The notes under the pieces were generated by a model. The model saw only the letters and a list, made by a program, of their open reading frames with translations, made no database searches and was not told where the DNA came from. DNA of 64,000 nucleotides from NCBI RefSeq assembly GCF_022682495.2, contig NC_071399.1:52940873-53004872 (forward strand). Reading direction: 5' to 3'. Source of the stretch: Desmodus rotundus. Its lineage: Eukaryota > Chordata > Mammalia > Chiroptera > Phyllostomidae. Positions 22,622 to 34,737 of the stretch are shown in pieces; within the stretch, counting starts at the first letter, position 1, and each line of letters begins with the position of its first letter. The position numbers and the translations under genes were made by a program.

Positions 22622-22733
22622 GAGCTAATATAAGCCCAGAACAACCTAGGCAGTAAATAATAGATGTTGACACCAGGGGATCTGTTTGAACTGATGCTCC
22701 ATGACTGGCATGACTAGGAGCATCTCTTTTTAA
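22622..22733 (+). repeat. 112-bp direct duplication, unit 2
   Basis: The second copy of the block at 21510-21621, with five substitutions and no gaps, offset by 1112 bp with an L2 between the copies. Confidence 0.9.
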
Positions 22734-23974
22734 TTCCTGCTGTGTGAGTCTGTCTTCTCGGAAACCTATCTTGCAGTCCTTTTAGTACTGTTTCTTTACT
22801 GTTCTGGGGAGATCCTAGCTGGTGTTTTCATTGTGCAGTATAGTTGTTTTCTTTTTGATCTATCCAAAGTGGTACCATACGAATATAATAACAGGGGGAT
22901 AATTGAAGATTTAATCAGAAAAATTAAAGTCATTCATTCATATTGTTATAGTTAATTTATTGACATGAAAGCCATTTTATACATTTTTTAAAATCTTATT
23001 TTCAGTTTTATTAATTTATATTTTATAAATTACATTAATACATATAAATAGAAAAAAAATAATTTACATTTACTTTAAAATTAGGTAGATATGTTATAGA
23101 ACATTTTCTCTCTGATACTTTCTAATTATAAAGTAATTATTATTTGTCTTATATAGTTATATATCACTTTTAGTAAATGATTTGGAAAAGAATCCAAATA
23201 GATTAGATTATGAAATCAGTTTTCATATGGAATTGAAATTAGATTATGGAATCAATTTTGTAAGTATATGAGTTACTCCATAGCAAGAACTTTGACCTAG
23301 TCTTTATTCATGTAGTAGAATTCTGTGCAAAGTTATTGAACATATCACTTTGGATAGGAATTTGGACATGGGGTCAAAAGGGTTTTGGATACAAGGACTG
23401 TTTATTATTAAATAAGAAAGATGTACTACATTTTTTTTTAGGATGTACTATATTTCTTCCAATGTAATTATCGGTATCAATAGATAATTTTTATTGGTAA
23501 ATGTAACTTCTGTATTCCTAGAATCTGTCTCATGAGAACTTCACAAAATATAGGCAAACTCCCTTCACAAAACACCACTATTTTAACACAATTTATATGA
23601 TAAAAGGATTTCAATACCATAACTGAAGTTGCACTTATTTCTTGCTAGATTCAGTATATCAAATTTGAATATTTCAAAATGTTAATGGTTTTATGAGGTA
23701 ATTATGGCAGAATATTATTAAGGAAACAGATACAATCAGTTTATATAAGTTTTATTTATATTCTGATTATAATTTTTAGGTAAGTGGAAAATAGAAATAT
23801 TTAGCTTTCTGAAAATTATACTCTAGGTTTCTCAGTCATATTCAAATTCCAGTTTTCTAGTGCACATGACATAGTGTTAGTGTTAGGCTTATTAATTAAA
23901 TGTAGAATCATGATTTTGATAGTGCTAGAAATAATTGTTTATTATATTTTTAAATATTTAATGTAGTTATTCAA
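22734..23974. other. Intron, nothing recognised
   Basis: Strongly AT-rich sequence with no recognised repeat or gene. Confidence 0.45.
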
Positions 23975-24420
23975 CAGACATTGATCCCAATATGTGCTGG
24001 GGATAGTAAGTCCTTTCAAGATCTTGGATTCAGCAAGGGGCAGTCGTGCACAGCATTCAGCGCACAAATGTGTGCAGATAGACACTTGCCTGGAACATAG
24101 TGCAGGGTACAAAAGCGGTTCTCATGGAGGGAGGGGCTGGAAAGGAGCTCATTTCAAAGACGACATTGTTTGTTCTAAGCTTTGAATGATACTTGTGTTT
24201 AGGCTGTGCAAAGTGGAAAGGGTGTTCCAAACAAGTGGAGCAGTGTTGGTGATGCAGCATGATGTGTCTGGAGAGCCACAGTGATGGGATGGGCACGAGC
24301 ACATGGTCAGGGAAGGCGGGCTGAGGGGATGGGTGTGCAGTGGTTGCTGAGACTGGGAGGATCAGACTTGAATCTGGCCAGGAAAGGCCTTGAGTGTCAT
24401 GTGAAGAGTTTCTACACTGT
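23975..24420 (-). repeat. L2 LINE fragment, antisense
   Basis: The order of TGTGCTGGGGATAG, CTCATGGAGGGAG, GTTCCAAACAAGTGGAGCAG and TCAGGGAAGG-like blocks fits the reverse complement of the L2 3' region. Confidence 0.55.
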
Positions 24421-24559
24421 CATATGGGCCACATTCTCTAAAAATCTGCTGAAAGCTGAGGCCTTGTCTCTCGGAATGTGCACATGCACATTCATATCAA
24501 CTTAGTTAGCTCCATTCTACAGCTGAGGACAGTGAAGAGCCATGATAAGGTCAGGCAGA

Positions 24560-24935
24560 GATGGAAGGATTGACCTTTAGGAGGTGCCTGCTATGGGCCA
24601 GTTGCTTTCACACACATAATCACATTTAATTTTCATAACAGCAATAATAATGATGATATTACTCCCACATTGTAGGTGAGAAAGCTGTGGCTCAGAAGGT
24701 GTAACATGTCCTTGGTCACTTAGCTGGAGTTTGCACCAAGCACTGGAGCTAGGATTTATAACTCTAAAACCTGTGCTGTTTCCAGTCTCTCAACACCACA
24801 ATATACTAGTTGCGGGACCTATGGCAAATTGTGTAACTCCTCTGAATATCAGTTTGTTCATTCATAAAAAGGAATTAAATGTCTATTTAGATTCTGATGA
24901 AAGTTAAATGAGAAAAATTCATGGAATGTTCTTAC
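24560..24935. repeat. MIR (+) followed by MIR-like (-)
   Basis: 24560-24790 reads like a forward MIR (TGCTATGGGCCAGTTGC, GTGAGAAAGCTGTGGCTCAG). 24800-24935 resembles a reversed MIR (GACCTATGGCAAATTGTGTA, CAGTTTGTTCATTCATAAAA). Confidence 0.6.
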
Positions 24936-25400
24936 CATGTCGTTACATTTTCAATGTTACATGTTAGTTGGTACCATTAATATACCTTGGTAGAAATATA
25001 CACATAGACATAGGTATGTATTTAAGGTCCATGGGAAGGCTCTGCTCTTCTCTGCCAGTGGCCTGTCCTCTGGGACTACCTTTTTACTTCCTCTGGTCTG
25101 AACCAGTGTATTTTCCTTCTGTTCCTCTGTGTTCTGAGTAGGACTTGGAGATCTGACCCACATCTCCTTTGTTCCTTGATATGTTCACTGCTTCTTCCTT
25201 TAACACCAGTCTTCATATTGTGAGCCTTCCCTGGCACCCTGATCCTTATTTAACTTTGTTTCCTTCTTTGACACTTTGACTGTGAGAGGGTTCTAAAATA
25301 GTTTATGCAGCAGGCAGGGCCTAAATTTCTTAGCCTGGAAGCTCTCGCAGTTGTAATCTATATTAGTTATGCTGTATTATTTGATCTCATACTCTTTAAG

Positions 25401-25565
25401 GATCATACCAAAACAGAGCTGGATGCTTGGAAGATTGTTCGAGTCAGTGAAAACTTCCGAGTGATTGCCTTGGGCTTGCCAGTGCCTAGGTACCCTGGGA
25501 ATCCATTAGACCCCCCTCTCCGTTCTCGGTTTCAAGCCAGAGATATTTATTATCTACCCTTCAAG
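25401..25565 (+). CDS. VWA8: VWA8 exon d (sensor 1 / arginine-finger segment)
   Basis: A 165-bp, phase 0-0 exon encoding 55 residues. SENFRVIALGLPVPRY has the form of the sensor 1 strand of an AAA+ module, and LDPPLRSRFQARDIYYLP carries the conserved arginines usual for the finger region of this family. The acceptor is CTTTAAG|GAT and the donor TTCAAG|gtaagt. It closes the core of the first AAA+ module. No frame damage is seen. Confidence 0.94.
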
Positions 25566-25921
25566 GTAAGTATGAACAAGGATAATTTATTTCTTAAACA
25601 GTTTTTCTATTCATGATAAATTCAGTTACTATAAAAATGTTACTATATTGGTAGATGTCCTCCTCAGTAGTTAATGGTAGGTAAAAAGGATATAGGGTAG
25701 AGAAAATCTCTGGAAATGAGGAAGAAAATTATTGTGCTTTATTTTTCTAACAGATTTAAAAATAACTACTTTTTAAAGAGCATGACATGCATCAATAAAT
25801 CACTTTTTGTTATTGATTACTTAGTATCTGTTTAATTAAAAGATTGGGTTATCTATAAAGCATTTGCATTTGATCTGTTATATTCCTTCTTAATTGTTTT
25901 GATGTTTCTGTGTTATTTTAG

Positions 25922-25971
25922 GACCAACTTAAACTGTTATATTCTGTTGGATCCAATGTTTCGGCTGAAAA
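25922..25971 (+). CDS. VWA8: VWA8 exon e (50-bp microexon-like)
   Basis: A very short 50-bp exon encoding DQLKLLYSVGSNVSAE and two bases of a Lys codon that the next exon completes (AA|A). The acceptor is TTTTAG|GAC and the donor AA|gtaagt. It lies 356 bp after exon d and 754 bp before exon f. It matches the alpha-helical lid after the arginine-finger region in the human protein. An (AT)n tract begins 19 bases downstream of the donor. Confidence 0.92.
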
Positions 25972-25986
25972 GTAAGTCAGTTATAC

Positions 25987-25990
<4 letters not shown>

Positions 25991-26034
<44 letters not shown>
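25991..26034. repeat. (AT)n microsatellite
   Basis: A nearly pure AT dinucleotide run with one G interruption, 19 bases after the donor of exon e. Confidence 0.95.
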
Positions 26035-26035
<1 letters not shown>

Positions 26036-26064
26036 GACACTTAACATTGAATTTGTTTTGCTGA

Positions 26065-26450
26065 TTGGTTGACTGGTTGATTGATTCATTCATTCAACAA
26101 CTATTCTTTGAAGAAATTTTCGTAGCTGTGGTAAGTCCTGATTATAAAAATGATGAAGGAGATGATAAATGTAAAAATCTTGGTAAAGACATGATTTTTG
26201 ATGTAAGAAACTCAAGATCTAGTAGAATTTAAAGATATTGGAATACTTTAGTTAAACAGTATATAAGGTAAAAATTTCAGAGTATGGGCTGTTGTGGTTG
26301 AGAGTTTATAAGGGATTCACACAGGCATTGGCATATGAGATGGATCCTAAAGAATGAATAGGCTTTTGCCAGATAGACATTGGAATTAAGGAATTCTAAG
26401 AATTTTTTTTTGAAGCATGAGATATGAGAGTGTATGTCTCATTTTTGAGG
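26065..26450 (-). repeat. Probable L2 fragment, antisense
   Basis: It opens with TTCATTCATTCAACAACTATTC, the reverse complement of the L2 terminus, followed by diverged L2-like text. Confidence 0.45.
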
Positions 26451-26725
26451 CTATAAAAAGCTTCTGGTAGCTAGAGAATAGGATGAGATTGAGAAGGATA
26501 GGAGGTGAAGCTACCAGGTTGTGAAAAACTTCACATATTGTGATGGCTTTCAGAAATATATGTGTTATCTAATCAGCTTCTGAGATTTAAATGGAATATA
26601 GTAATATGGAACTGTTGTTCCTTAAGAATTTAATAGTAGATGTCTTTTTAGATTAAACAGAATTGTACACTTTATATATTAAAACTTTAGAATAAAATTT
26701 AATATCATTTATCTTTTTACCCTAG

Positions 26726-26834
26726 AGTTTCTCAGCTTTTGTCTTTTGCCACCACTCTCTGTTCCCAAGAATCTTCTGCTCTTGGAATTCCAGATTTTCC
26801 TTTAGATAGTTTACCAGCTGCAGTTCAAATCCTG
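26726..26834 (+). CDS. VWA8: VWA8 exon f (AAA lid)
   Basis: A 109-bp exon that supplies the last base of the split Lys codon and then VSQLLSFATTLCSQESSALG through DSLPAAVQIL. It is part of the helical lid of the first AAA+ module. The acceptor is CCCTAG|A and the donor ATCCTG|gtatgt. Exons e and f together give exactly 53 codons, which supports both boundaries. Confidence 0.93.
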
Positions 26835-26989
26835 GTATGTATAAGTAAATTAATGGCTAATATACCCAAATGTGGCAAAGAAAATTTAAAAGTTCATCCT
26901 TGGATATTAATCACTTCAGTTTGCCTTGTCATATTCTTTTATAAATATTGCAAGAACTGAGATTGATTTGTTGTACAGTGAAGCAAACT

Positions 26990-28450
26990 ATACAGAGACC
27001 AATGGTGTGTTCTGAGCTCTTAAAGAGCTTACAGTCTCGGAGGGGTGAAAGTAGATACACAACTCAGGTGTAAGTTCCATAGAGGGAAAGAGTTTTAGCC
27101 TCATCACGCAGAGGTATGCTGTAGTATAAGCTGTGCCTTACACTTGCTTCAACCTGATGCAGAGGGGCTGGGGCTTTCCTACGCTAGCATGGTCAGTCAT
27201 TGGTTATGGTGGTCCCAGGCTACACAAATTCCCAGTCACTAGCTCTCCTCCCAGCTGTGAGCAAAGCTGGCTCTAGGAACTCAAGGGCAGTCTTTTTCAA
27301 AAGACTGAGGAAGACATCTAGCAGCTGATTGGATCGGCGAAAACACGGAGGGAGGCACAGAAGAGATGAAAATACGTCTGAGGGGATTTGGTGCAGCACT
27401 GACAAAGGCCATGACAGTAGTGTCTGAAACAGCGGACAGGCCCTCCAGGCAGAGGGAATAGCACTTGCAAAGGTGCCAGATCACAAAAGGTCCTGGTTCG
27501 TGTGGAGATAAGTTGTAGCACTAGAGCAAGCCCATATGGTGAAGCCAAAGGTTAAAACCTTTAGTGTGCTGTGTTTTACCTGACGAGTGAAGTAGTCTGG
27601 GTTTTGTAATGTGGAAGAAGTGGCCCATCAAACATTATTAAGTAGGCCAGGCATGCTGCAATCAGATATATGTTGGAGGAAGATAACTCTCTTGGCAGGA
27701 AGGAGGGATGGAGAAAGCCTGGTTGCGCAGGGAGACTGTTGAAATAGTTAGTGACAGACTCTACTAAGAAGCATAGTCCCAGGTAGTGGGAACACCACCT
27801 AGATGAGATTTACTTTTAAACTTTTATTGCTATTTATTTTATATTTCCTGAGAATCGGTAAGTTAAGTTTCCCAAGTATTGCTTACACTGTTCTATGTAT
27901 CTAGAACACCTTTTTTCTTCTGTTTATTGCATCTTTTAATTTTTGTTCAGAACTTTTTACCTGGACAATTCTTAATTCGAAAACAAGTTCAAAAATTGTA
28001 AAATGAACATCTCTAATTCCTTCAAGTAGAATCACCAGCTGTTAACATACTACTACATTTGCTTGCTTTCTCATTGTTTTTTTCTGAACCATTTGAAAGT
28101 ATACAACAGTTAATATTCTTAAATGCTTCATTATGGAATTTCCCAGAGTTAGGACATTCTCTTACGTAACCAACACCATTATCCCAACCCTCAGCATATT
28201 AACAGAAGAAGGTAGTTTGGGACAAGTAATGTAGGTAGATGTGTTCAGACACAGAGTTTCAGACAGGCTAATTGGGGGTTTATGGGATATTCATACAGTC
28301 ACATCTAATGTACAATTGAGAATTCAAGTCTAGAGCTCAAGAAAGAGGTGAAGACTAGATATATGAAAGCCATCAAAATAGATAGCAGCTGAAAGATGGG
28401 AGTGGGAGAGTTTATCAAGGGAAAGGGTCTGGAATAGGAAGAGAAGAAGA
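26990..28450 (-). repeat. Antisense L2 with an old antisense L1 patch
   Basis: 27000-27780 includes CAGGCAGAGGGAATAGCAC followed by TTGCAAAGGTGCC, the reverse complement of a diagnostic L2 phrase. 28200-28450 is also L2-like. 27940-28200 instead resembles an old antisense L1 3'UTR (CTGAACCATTTGAAAGTA, then GGACATTCTCTTACGTAACC). Confidence 0.55.
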
Positions 28451-28597
28451 AATATTGAATATTTGGTTATGTAGACTTATGGGAAATATTGGTTATTATT
28501 TGTAAGGCAATTTTAATGTCATATGTACATTTCAGATAAAATTTCAGATTTATTTTATAGATGTTCCTCATTCACACTTATTTTTACTCCTATATAG

Positions 28598-28702
28598 GAT
28601 TCCTTTCCTATGATGTCAATCAAACATGCAGTCCAATGGCTTTACCCATACACTATTTTACTAGGACATGAAGGGAAGATGGCTGTGGAAGGTGTTTTAA
28701 AA
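28598..28702 (+). CDS. VWA8: VWA8 exon g
   Basis: A 105-bp, phase 0-0 exon encoding 35 residues beginning DSFPMMSIKHAVQWLYPYTI and ending MAVEGVLK, the C-terminal part of the first module's lid. The acceptor is ATATAG|GAT and the donor TTAAAA|gtaagt. A pyrimidine-rich TTCCC repeat follows the donor closely. The next exon is 11.9 kb away, beyond the PCLAF retrocopy. Confidence 0.93.
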
Positions 28703-28711
28703 GTAAGTATC

Positions 28712-28800
28712 TGCTCCCTTCCCTTCCCTATCCTTCCCTTCCCTTCCCTTTCTGTTCCCTTCTCTTCCTTTCATTCTTCCCATCTCTCCCTTGCTCCTTT
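28712..28800 (+). repeat. (TTCCC)n-like pyrimidine tract
   Basis: Imperfect CCCTT/TTCCC units just after the donor of exon g, almost free of purines. Confidence 0.85.
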
Positions 28801-28802
28801 CC

Positions 28803-29399
28803 TACTTTGCTCTCTTTGTCTTTCTTTCTTTCCCTTGCTTCTCCTTCTATTCCTTTGCAGGCATAAGACATTGGCATGCCAGTAATTGGGAAAACAAGCA
28901 TTGAGGTGGCTGATGTGGTTGGGAGATTATTTATATTGAGTAAATAAGTAAAATATTGAACAATTGAGTGAATATATTGAGAATAAGAGCTGCATTTTTT
29001 ACTGTTGGAGGAGGAATTTATAAGCATAGAAAGGGGAGATGAAAGAAAGAATCCTCAGGTATTAGCTTGGAATTGGAGAAATTGGTATAAACTGATTTTT
29101 TTCCAATATATATAAACAGATAGATATAAATAGTATATATGTATGTGAATATATATGCCTATTTTCCAGCTCTGTCCCCTAGGAGGGCTTAAAAGCTATG
29201 ATGCTCCAATGGCAATGATCATACCAAGTGCCAAGACATTGGTTTCTAAATACCATGCTTCCCTAAAAGTACTCCTTGGAAGTACTCAAGTCTTGGGTTA
29301 GGGAATGTGCATGGTGAGCCTGGACCATCTTGTGCTAAAAAGTAAGAAAATGGGTTTTTGTCCATGGAAATACTCTCAGCTAGAAAACCATTTGGTTGC
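28803..29399. other. Intron before the PCLAF retrocopy
   Basis: 29163-29285 has the look of an old interspersed repeat, but I cannot name it. The rest is AT-rich with nothing recognised. Confidence 0.4.
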
Positions 29400-30187
29400 T
29401 TTCATCTCCTCAAGTTTGAATATGGTGCGGACTACAGCAGACAGTGTCCCAGGCACCTATAGAAAAGTGGTGGCTTCTCAAGCCCCCAGGAAGGCGCTTG
29501 GTTCCTCCACCTCTGCAACTAATTCCATGTCCCCTTCATCGAGGAAGGCTGAAAATAAGTATGTAGGAGGGAATCCAGTTTGTGTGCGGCCAACTCCTAA
29601 ATGGCAAAAAGGAATTGGAGAATTCTTCAGACTGTCTCCTAAAGACTGTGAGAAAGAGGATTGGATTCCAGAAGAGGCAGGAAGCAGTGGCTTAGGAAAA
29701 GGAAAGAGCAAAGTATGTCCTTTGCCACCTGATCACAAAGATGACAAAATAGAATAGAACTTTTTAATTCATCCTTGACTAATGTCTTCTATTTACTCTG
29801 GTGTTCTAGGATGTAAATTTGCATAAATGTATTTGTTCCAGTTAGCATTTTGAATAGATATTTAATTTAAAAAATTGAGGGTTATATGTAGTTATTAAAA
29901 AGCAAGTAGTTATGGTATTAGAAGATCTATGAGATAATTATGGTTACTTAACCTTAGTATTCAATATAATACAATAATTGGTTTCTTTTACCTGTCATTA
30001 AGCTTCTTGTTCTTGATAAAAATAAATCAATGTATGTTTTGTACAACAAATCTGCTGTATATGAGATTTGCTTAGATCTTTGTGCTGCTGCCATTTTTTA
30101 TTGGCATTAGATTTTTGGAATGGTGCCATAGTTTTCCTTTTATTTGATTTAAAAAGCAGAGTTAGATTTCCACACATTAAAAAAAAG
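29400..30187 (+). pseudogene. PCLAF (PAF15/KIAA0101) retrocopy with intact ORF
   Basis: An intronless copy of the PCNA clamp-associated factor lies in the VWA8 intron, on the same strand. The ORF 29422-29757 has a true ATG and 111 codons, the full parental length. It starts MVRTTADSVPGTYRKVV and keeps Lys15 and Lys24 (ubiquitin sites in the parent) and the PCNA-binding PIP box QKGIGEFF at residues 62-69. The KEN degron reads KED, and the basic C-terminal KAKRKA reads KGKSKV. The 3'UTR-like sequence runs to a short A tract at 30178-30187, as expected for a processed mRNA copy. I saw no promoter or clear TSD. It is either a young pseudogene or a possible retrogene. The parental comparison is from memory. 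Confidence 0.85.
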
Positions 30188-30689
30188 ATCAGTATTAATT
30201 AAACTGTACCTATATCCTTTTTAAGAATGTGGGCCAAAGATGTAATATCGAAAAATCTTGAGGGTTATCTGTCTTCTCCTTAGAAAAATGTAAAGGCAAT
30301 TTGGTCTTGGGAGTTTCAGACAGGAAGATTTAATGGACTACATTAAAAGAGAAGAGTTTTCTTAGAGTATGCATTTGATTTGGTATAATAAAATATTACC
30401 CTCTGGAAATCAATAAAACATGAAAGGCAAATCATGCCATAAACCCAGAGCTATGCCTAAAGTTCTTAGAGCTACCATTTTATTTTTCAAGGTAACTGGG
30501 GTATAACTGAAGAGGTGGGTATAATATTACTTAGTAACAGTAATGCCTACCTCCTCATCACACTTTTTTGCTCACTGACATCTGTTGTCAAAATTAACCA
30601 TGTTTTAATAGACATGTTTTTCTGGTCTGTTTTTAATACATAAATACTTATTTTCAAAAAAAAAAAAGTAAGGGAATGTTGACATTGTC

Positions 30690-31783
30690 AAAGCAGACAG
30701 ATGAGCTAGCTTGGAGTGGCTCCCAATGGCCAAAACCTGGGACAAGTTTAGCATGAAATTAATGGTAGTAATCAGTGATAACCATTGAATAAAATAGGAA
30801 TCCATGAGTTCATACTAATATAAATGAATAGATAAATACTTGTGGGAGAAGGGGATGCTTTTCCTTAGTAGATTGCCTATTAATAAAAACAAGAAATTAT
30901 ATAAATAGAAAAATCACCATTTGGCAGCCATCAGAGTGGGACTGATTTAGGCAGGAGTCTTCAAAGGATGTCAAAGCTGATGGAAATTCTAGGAGGAGCA
31001 GGATACTGGCAAAATCTAAGAATATTCCACCCCCCCACACTCCAATACTAGATTGACTACAAAACAAAAAAATTGTATTTTTATAGTAAACACCAACTTG
31101 ACCAGATGAGATACCATCAATATCATGTGCTTCCTGAGAGTTATGTTAAGTAGAGCTCAGCATAATTTCTTAGGTATTCTGATAGGAATTCATGGTGCAA
31201 GTTTGGACATGATGAAATATTGTATAGACCTAATTGATGGCCGTCTTACAGAATGAAAGGCCTGTATTGTTTGGAACTGTCCAGGTCACGAAAATCTGAA
31301 AAATTGAGAAATTGCTTCACATTAAAAGAGGCTAAAGAGAGATGACAGCCAAATGTATTGTGTTTCTACATTGGATCCTGAACCAGATTGGAAAAAGTGG
31401 TGTTGGTACAGTTGGTTGAGTAAGGTCTGTGGATGGATAGTAGTGTTCTATTAAATTGTTCTCCATATTTGGAAGTCTGTGTGGTGATTACATTGACCAG
31501 AGTTCTTGTTTTCAAGAAATATGAACTGGAGTATTTAGGGTTAATGGGGTATCATATTTGCAGATTACTCTCAAATGGTTCAGAAAAGACCAGTGATAGT
31601 ATGTGTATGTAGAGAGGGTTGGAAGGAGAAAGGGAACAAATGTGCTAAAATATTAACCACTGTGAAATACAGATAAAGGCAAAATAGAGTCATTTTACTT
31701 CATGTAACTTCTATATAAGTTTGAAATTATTTCAAGGTACAAATTTTTAAAAAATGAATGGATATCAAGTATAATTCATTTCA
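30690..31783 (+). mobile_element. Old L1 3'UTR/3' end, + strand
   Basis: The segment order resembles the long 3'UTR of old L1M/HAL1-type elements: CATTTGGCAGCCATCAG, GAACTGTCCAGGTCACGAAA, then a CTTCTATATAAGTTTGAAAT end. It is fully decayed. Confidence 0.55.
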
Positions 31784-31796
31784 AAATTTAAAAAAT

Positions 31797-32025
31797 ATTT
31801 AAAAAAACAGATTCTATTTATTTATTTTTAGAACGAGGGGAAGGGAGGGAAAGAGAGGGAGAGAAACACTGATGTGTGAGAGATACATCAATCAGTTGCC
31901 CCTTGCATGCCCCCAACTGAGGACCTGGCCCGAAACCCAGGCATGTGCCCTGACCAGGAATTGAATTGTCAACCTTTCAGTTCGCAGCCGGCATTCAATC
32001 CACTCAGCCATGCCATCCAGGGGTG
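31797..32025 (-). mobile_element. VES-type SINE 2
   Basis: The reverse complement of the VES SINE, with an A-rich TATTTATTTATTTTTAG left end, GAGGGAGAGAAACACTGATG, and a tRNA-like head ending CCATCCAGGG. The TSD AAATTTAAAAAAT lies at 31784-31796 and 32026-32038. Confidence 0.92.
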
Positions 32026-32038
32026 AAATTTAAAAAAT

Positions 32039-34369
32039 TTAAAAGCAAATGTAAGACAATACTAAGTTTGAAGACTTCTGAGGCCCAGGTGGAATGTGAA
32101 CAACAAGCATTTATGGCTATAAAAGCCATCAGTCCTTCATTTTCTGGAGGCCAGAATTTAACAACCTTAAGTATATGACATGGTATTTGTTCCTTCTCTA
32201 ATCCCAAATCTACACAGTGACTTCGGGAGTACAGCATACCTATTCTCTATGCAGCTAGTAACAGTGAGATGAATGCAGAAGAATGGAACAATAGATTCTA
32301 GTTATTTCAGTGGAATTTTTTCACATATCATCTAGCCAAAAAAAATCCCAAAACCCAATGTTTTATTGACTGGTGGTGTCAATAATATCAATAAAATAAA
32401 AATAATAAAAAGCTTTTCCTCATACATGCCAAGAAGTATAGTTAGAAACAAAGTCGAATAGCAAAGCATAAAGAAAGAAGGGGAAATAATGCTTAATAAA
32501 GAGGCAAAAGAAAGCAGAAGAGACAGCAGAACACGGAAGCAGAGCTGAGGAGAGTGAAGTAGCAGACACAGAAGAAAGAGAAGTCTGTGTGAGAGAGGGG
32601 TGAAGAAGGGGATGAGGGAGTGAGGAAAAAGGGAGAGGGAAGAGGAGTAGGTAGCAGAATATTAAGGGGATAATGAAGAAGCATTTGGAAATGGAGAGAT
32701 TAATTCATATAGGCTCAAGGAGTCAGGAAACTACCCTTTTCTGACTATAGTTTACTTTAAGTTTTATTCCAGTTGCTGGAAAAAAGAAAACTGGAACCCA
32801 CCTTTGATTTAATTAGCCTCTAAGCTATGTTGGCATTGGTCATTGAAATAGAGCACCTAGTGTTTAAGAAAAAGGCTGCGATTTCAGATAAGTTCCTTTG
32901 ATTTAGCACAAAGCCTAATGTCTAGGGAACAGGGTAAACAGGGAGGAAGAAAATGTCACAGGAAGTTGTAGTACAATGAAGCAATGTAAAGTTTTTTATG
33001 ATACAGCTGAGAGAAGAAAATCAGTGCCTATATAAGTCAGTTATGAACAGAGGTCTTTATTTTTACCAAAAAAACGCCACTTTGATGTGTTTCTGACCTC
33101 TAATTTCGAAAACTAGTTATACAAATTAGATAAAGTTCTAGAATGCCTCTTAATTGACTTTTTAAAAGAAAGTAGCTAGTGTTGCTTCATTTTGTTTGAC
33201 CTTTTTTTGACCTTTTGTAAGTAAGGGGAACATAGAAAAATGATTAAAGGTCCATATGACAAAGAAAAATTATTTCAAATTTGATTGTAGAGTTTAAAGA
33301 GAGGAAAAAGGGAATGATATTCCTTAGATAAGAGAAGAAAAAGTGACTCTCTTTTCTTACCTTAATTATGTAAAGTGCTTGCTAAGGAACAGCACTTTTT
33401 TCCAACTCCTCAGTAGATAATTGGGGAGCAGAGAGCTAGATTCATTCATATGAACCCAATGAAGAACTGTCTTTATATAAGATCATTACAAACTGATGCA
33501 ATAACTATATTAGAGTATTAGATCTCTTTTAAAAAGTGGAACAGTCTACTGATTGGTTTAATTCTTTATGATCTGTTTCAGGGAGTCTCTACAGCCTGTT
33601 TGTTATTCTAAGTGTCTCTATTTCTCAAGCTAATGTTTGCAGATGAACAAGAATTTTTATATCCTCAAATAATTTTTAATTAAGAGTGGATAAAATTAAG
33701 GAAATGTTGTAGAATTTGAAACAATATTGAACTAAAGAATAGAAATATCTATTATAATAGCAAACCAAGAAGGTATATACCTACAATAACTTTTCCTTGA
33801 CAAATAATTATATTCTGACCTACATTATATTCTGACCTATATTGTCATAGAAATTAATGGATAGTTGCATTTGAATTAGCTATTCTTTTGGGTTTTAGTG
33901 TAATAACTTAATTAAACTATTTTTTAAGAAAAGATAATACTCACTGAAAATGCAGTTAGCTAAAATTCAGAGCACCTTTCTTTTTTCTAAGCAAGCTATA
34001 AAAATAGCTGCAATGTCTTTCATTCCCCAGATGGTGCTCATCTTAGGATGTTCATACTCTAAAAACATGTTTCTATAGTCATAAAATCACTTCTAGTTAA
34101 GGATGTCCTAAAGGAAATACTCTCATTCTGAATCTGCTATACTTTGAGAATCATGTTTGTTCAGAATAGTAACAAGTACATCCAGGCTTCTGGTACAGTT
34201 TCTTGGCTCTGGGTCTTAGGTGGGACTCTATCATAACAATGGTTAAATTGTTAAGTTTTGGTGGTGATTTAGAAAGACTGTGCTGCCACTTATCCACCGA
34301 TAATATAAAATGAACTATACTCTTTACTGAGAAACTTGGAAGGTTCTTGCATTTAGTGTTTTCATTTCA
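32039..34369. other. Intron, nothing recognised
   Basis: An A/G-rich stretch lies at 32455-32680 with no clear repeat unit. No gene or repeat family is recognised in the rest. Confidence 0.4.
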
Positions 34370-34515
34370 GTTAAAGAAACATTAATTGAGCACTCATTAT
34401 TTGGCAAATGATGTGCATACAGAAGTCTGGGGATACAGAAAGGAATATGATCTGATCTCTACTCTTGAGGAACTTAAGGTGTGGTTGGAGCATCACATAT
34501 GCAGATAACTATTTT

Positions 34516-34559
34516 TTAATCCTAACCTGAGGATATGTTCATTGATTTTAGGGGAAGGG

Positions 34560-34619
<60 letters not shown>

Positions 34620-34737
34620 TGAAAGAGAAACATCAATTGGCTGGCTCCTGTATGTGCCTTGATCAGGGATTAAAACTGCAACCTTTTGGTGTATAGGCCA
34701 GTGCTCCAACCAACTGAGCAACCTTGCCAGGGCATAA
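34516..34737 (-). mobile_element. tRNA-derived SINE 3 with (GA)n expansion
   Basis: A reversed SINE of the VES group: a tRNA-like head at the right (CCAACTGAGCAACCTTGCCA, then GGGC) and AGAAACATCAATTGG in the body. The TSD ATAACTATTTT lies at 34505-34515 and 34738-34748. The GA-rich part of the body has grown into a long pure (GA)n run at 34563-34617. Confidence 0.88.
34563..34617. repeat. (GA)n microsatellite inside SINE 3
   Basis: About 27 uninterrupted GA units, derived from the purine-rich SINE body. Confidence 0.95.

Noticed and set aside
28728..29027. 99-codon minus-strand Lys/Glu/Arg-rich frame
   Set aside because: Antisense of the TTCCC pyrimidine repeat; simple-sequence artefact.
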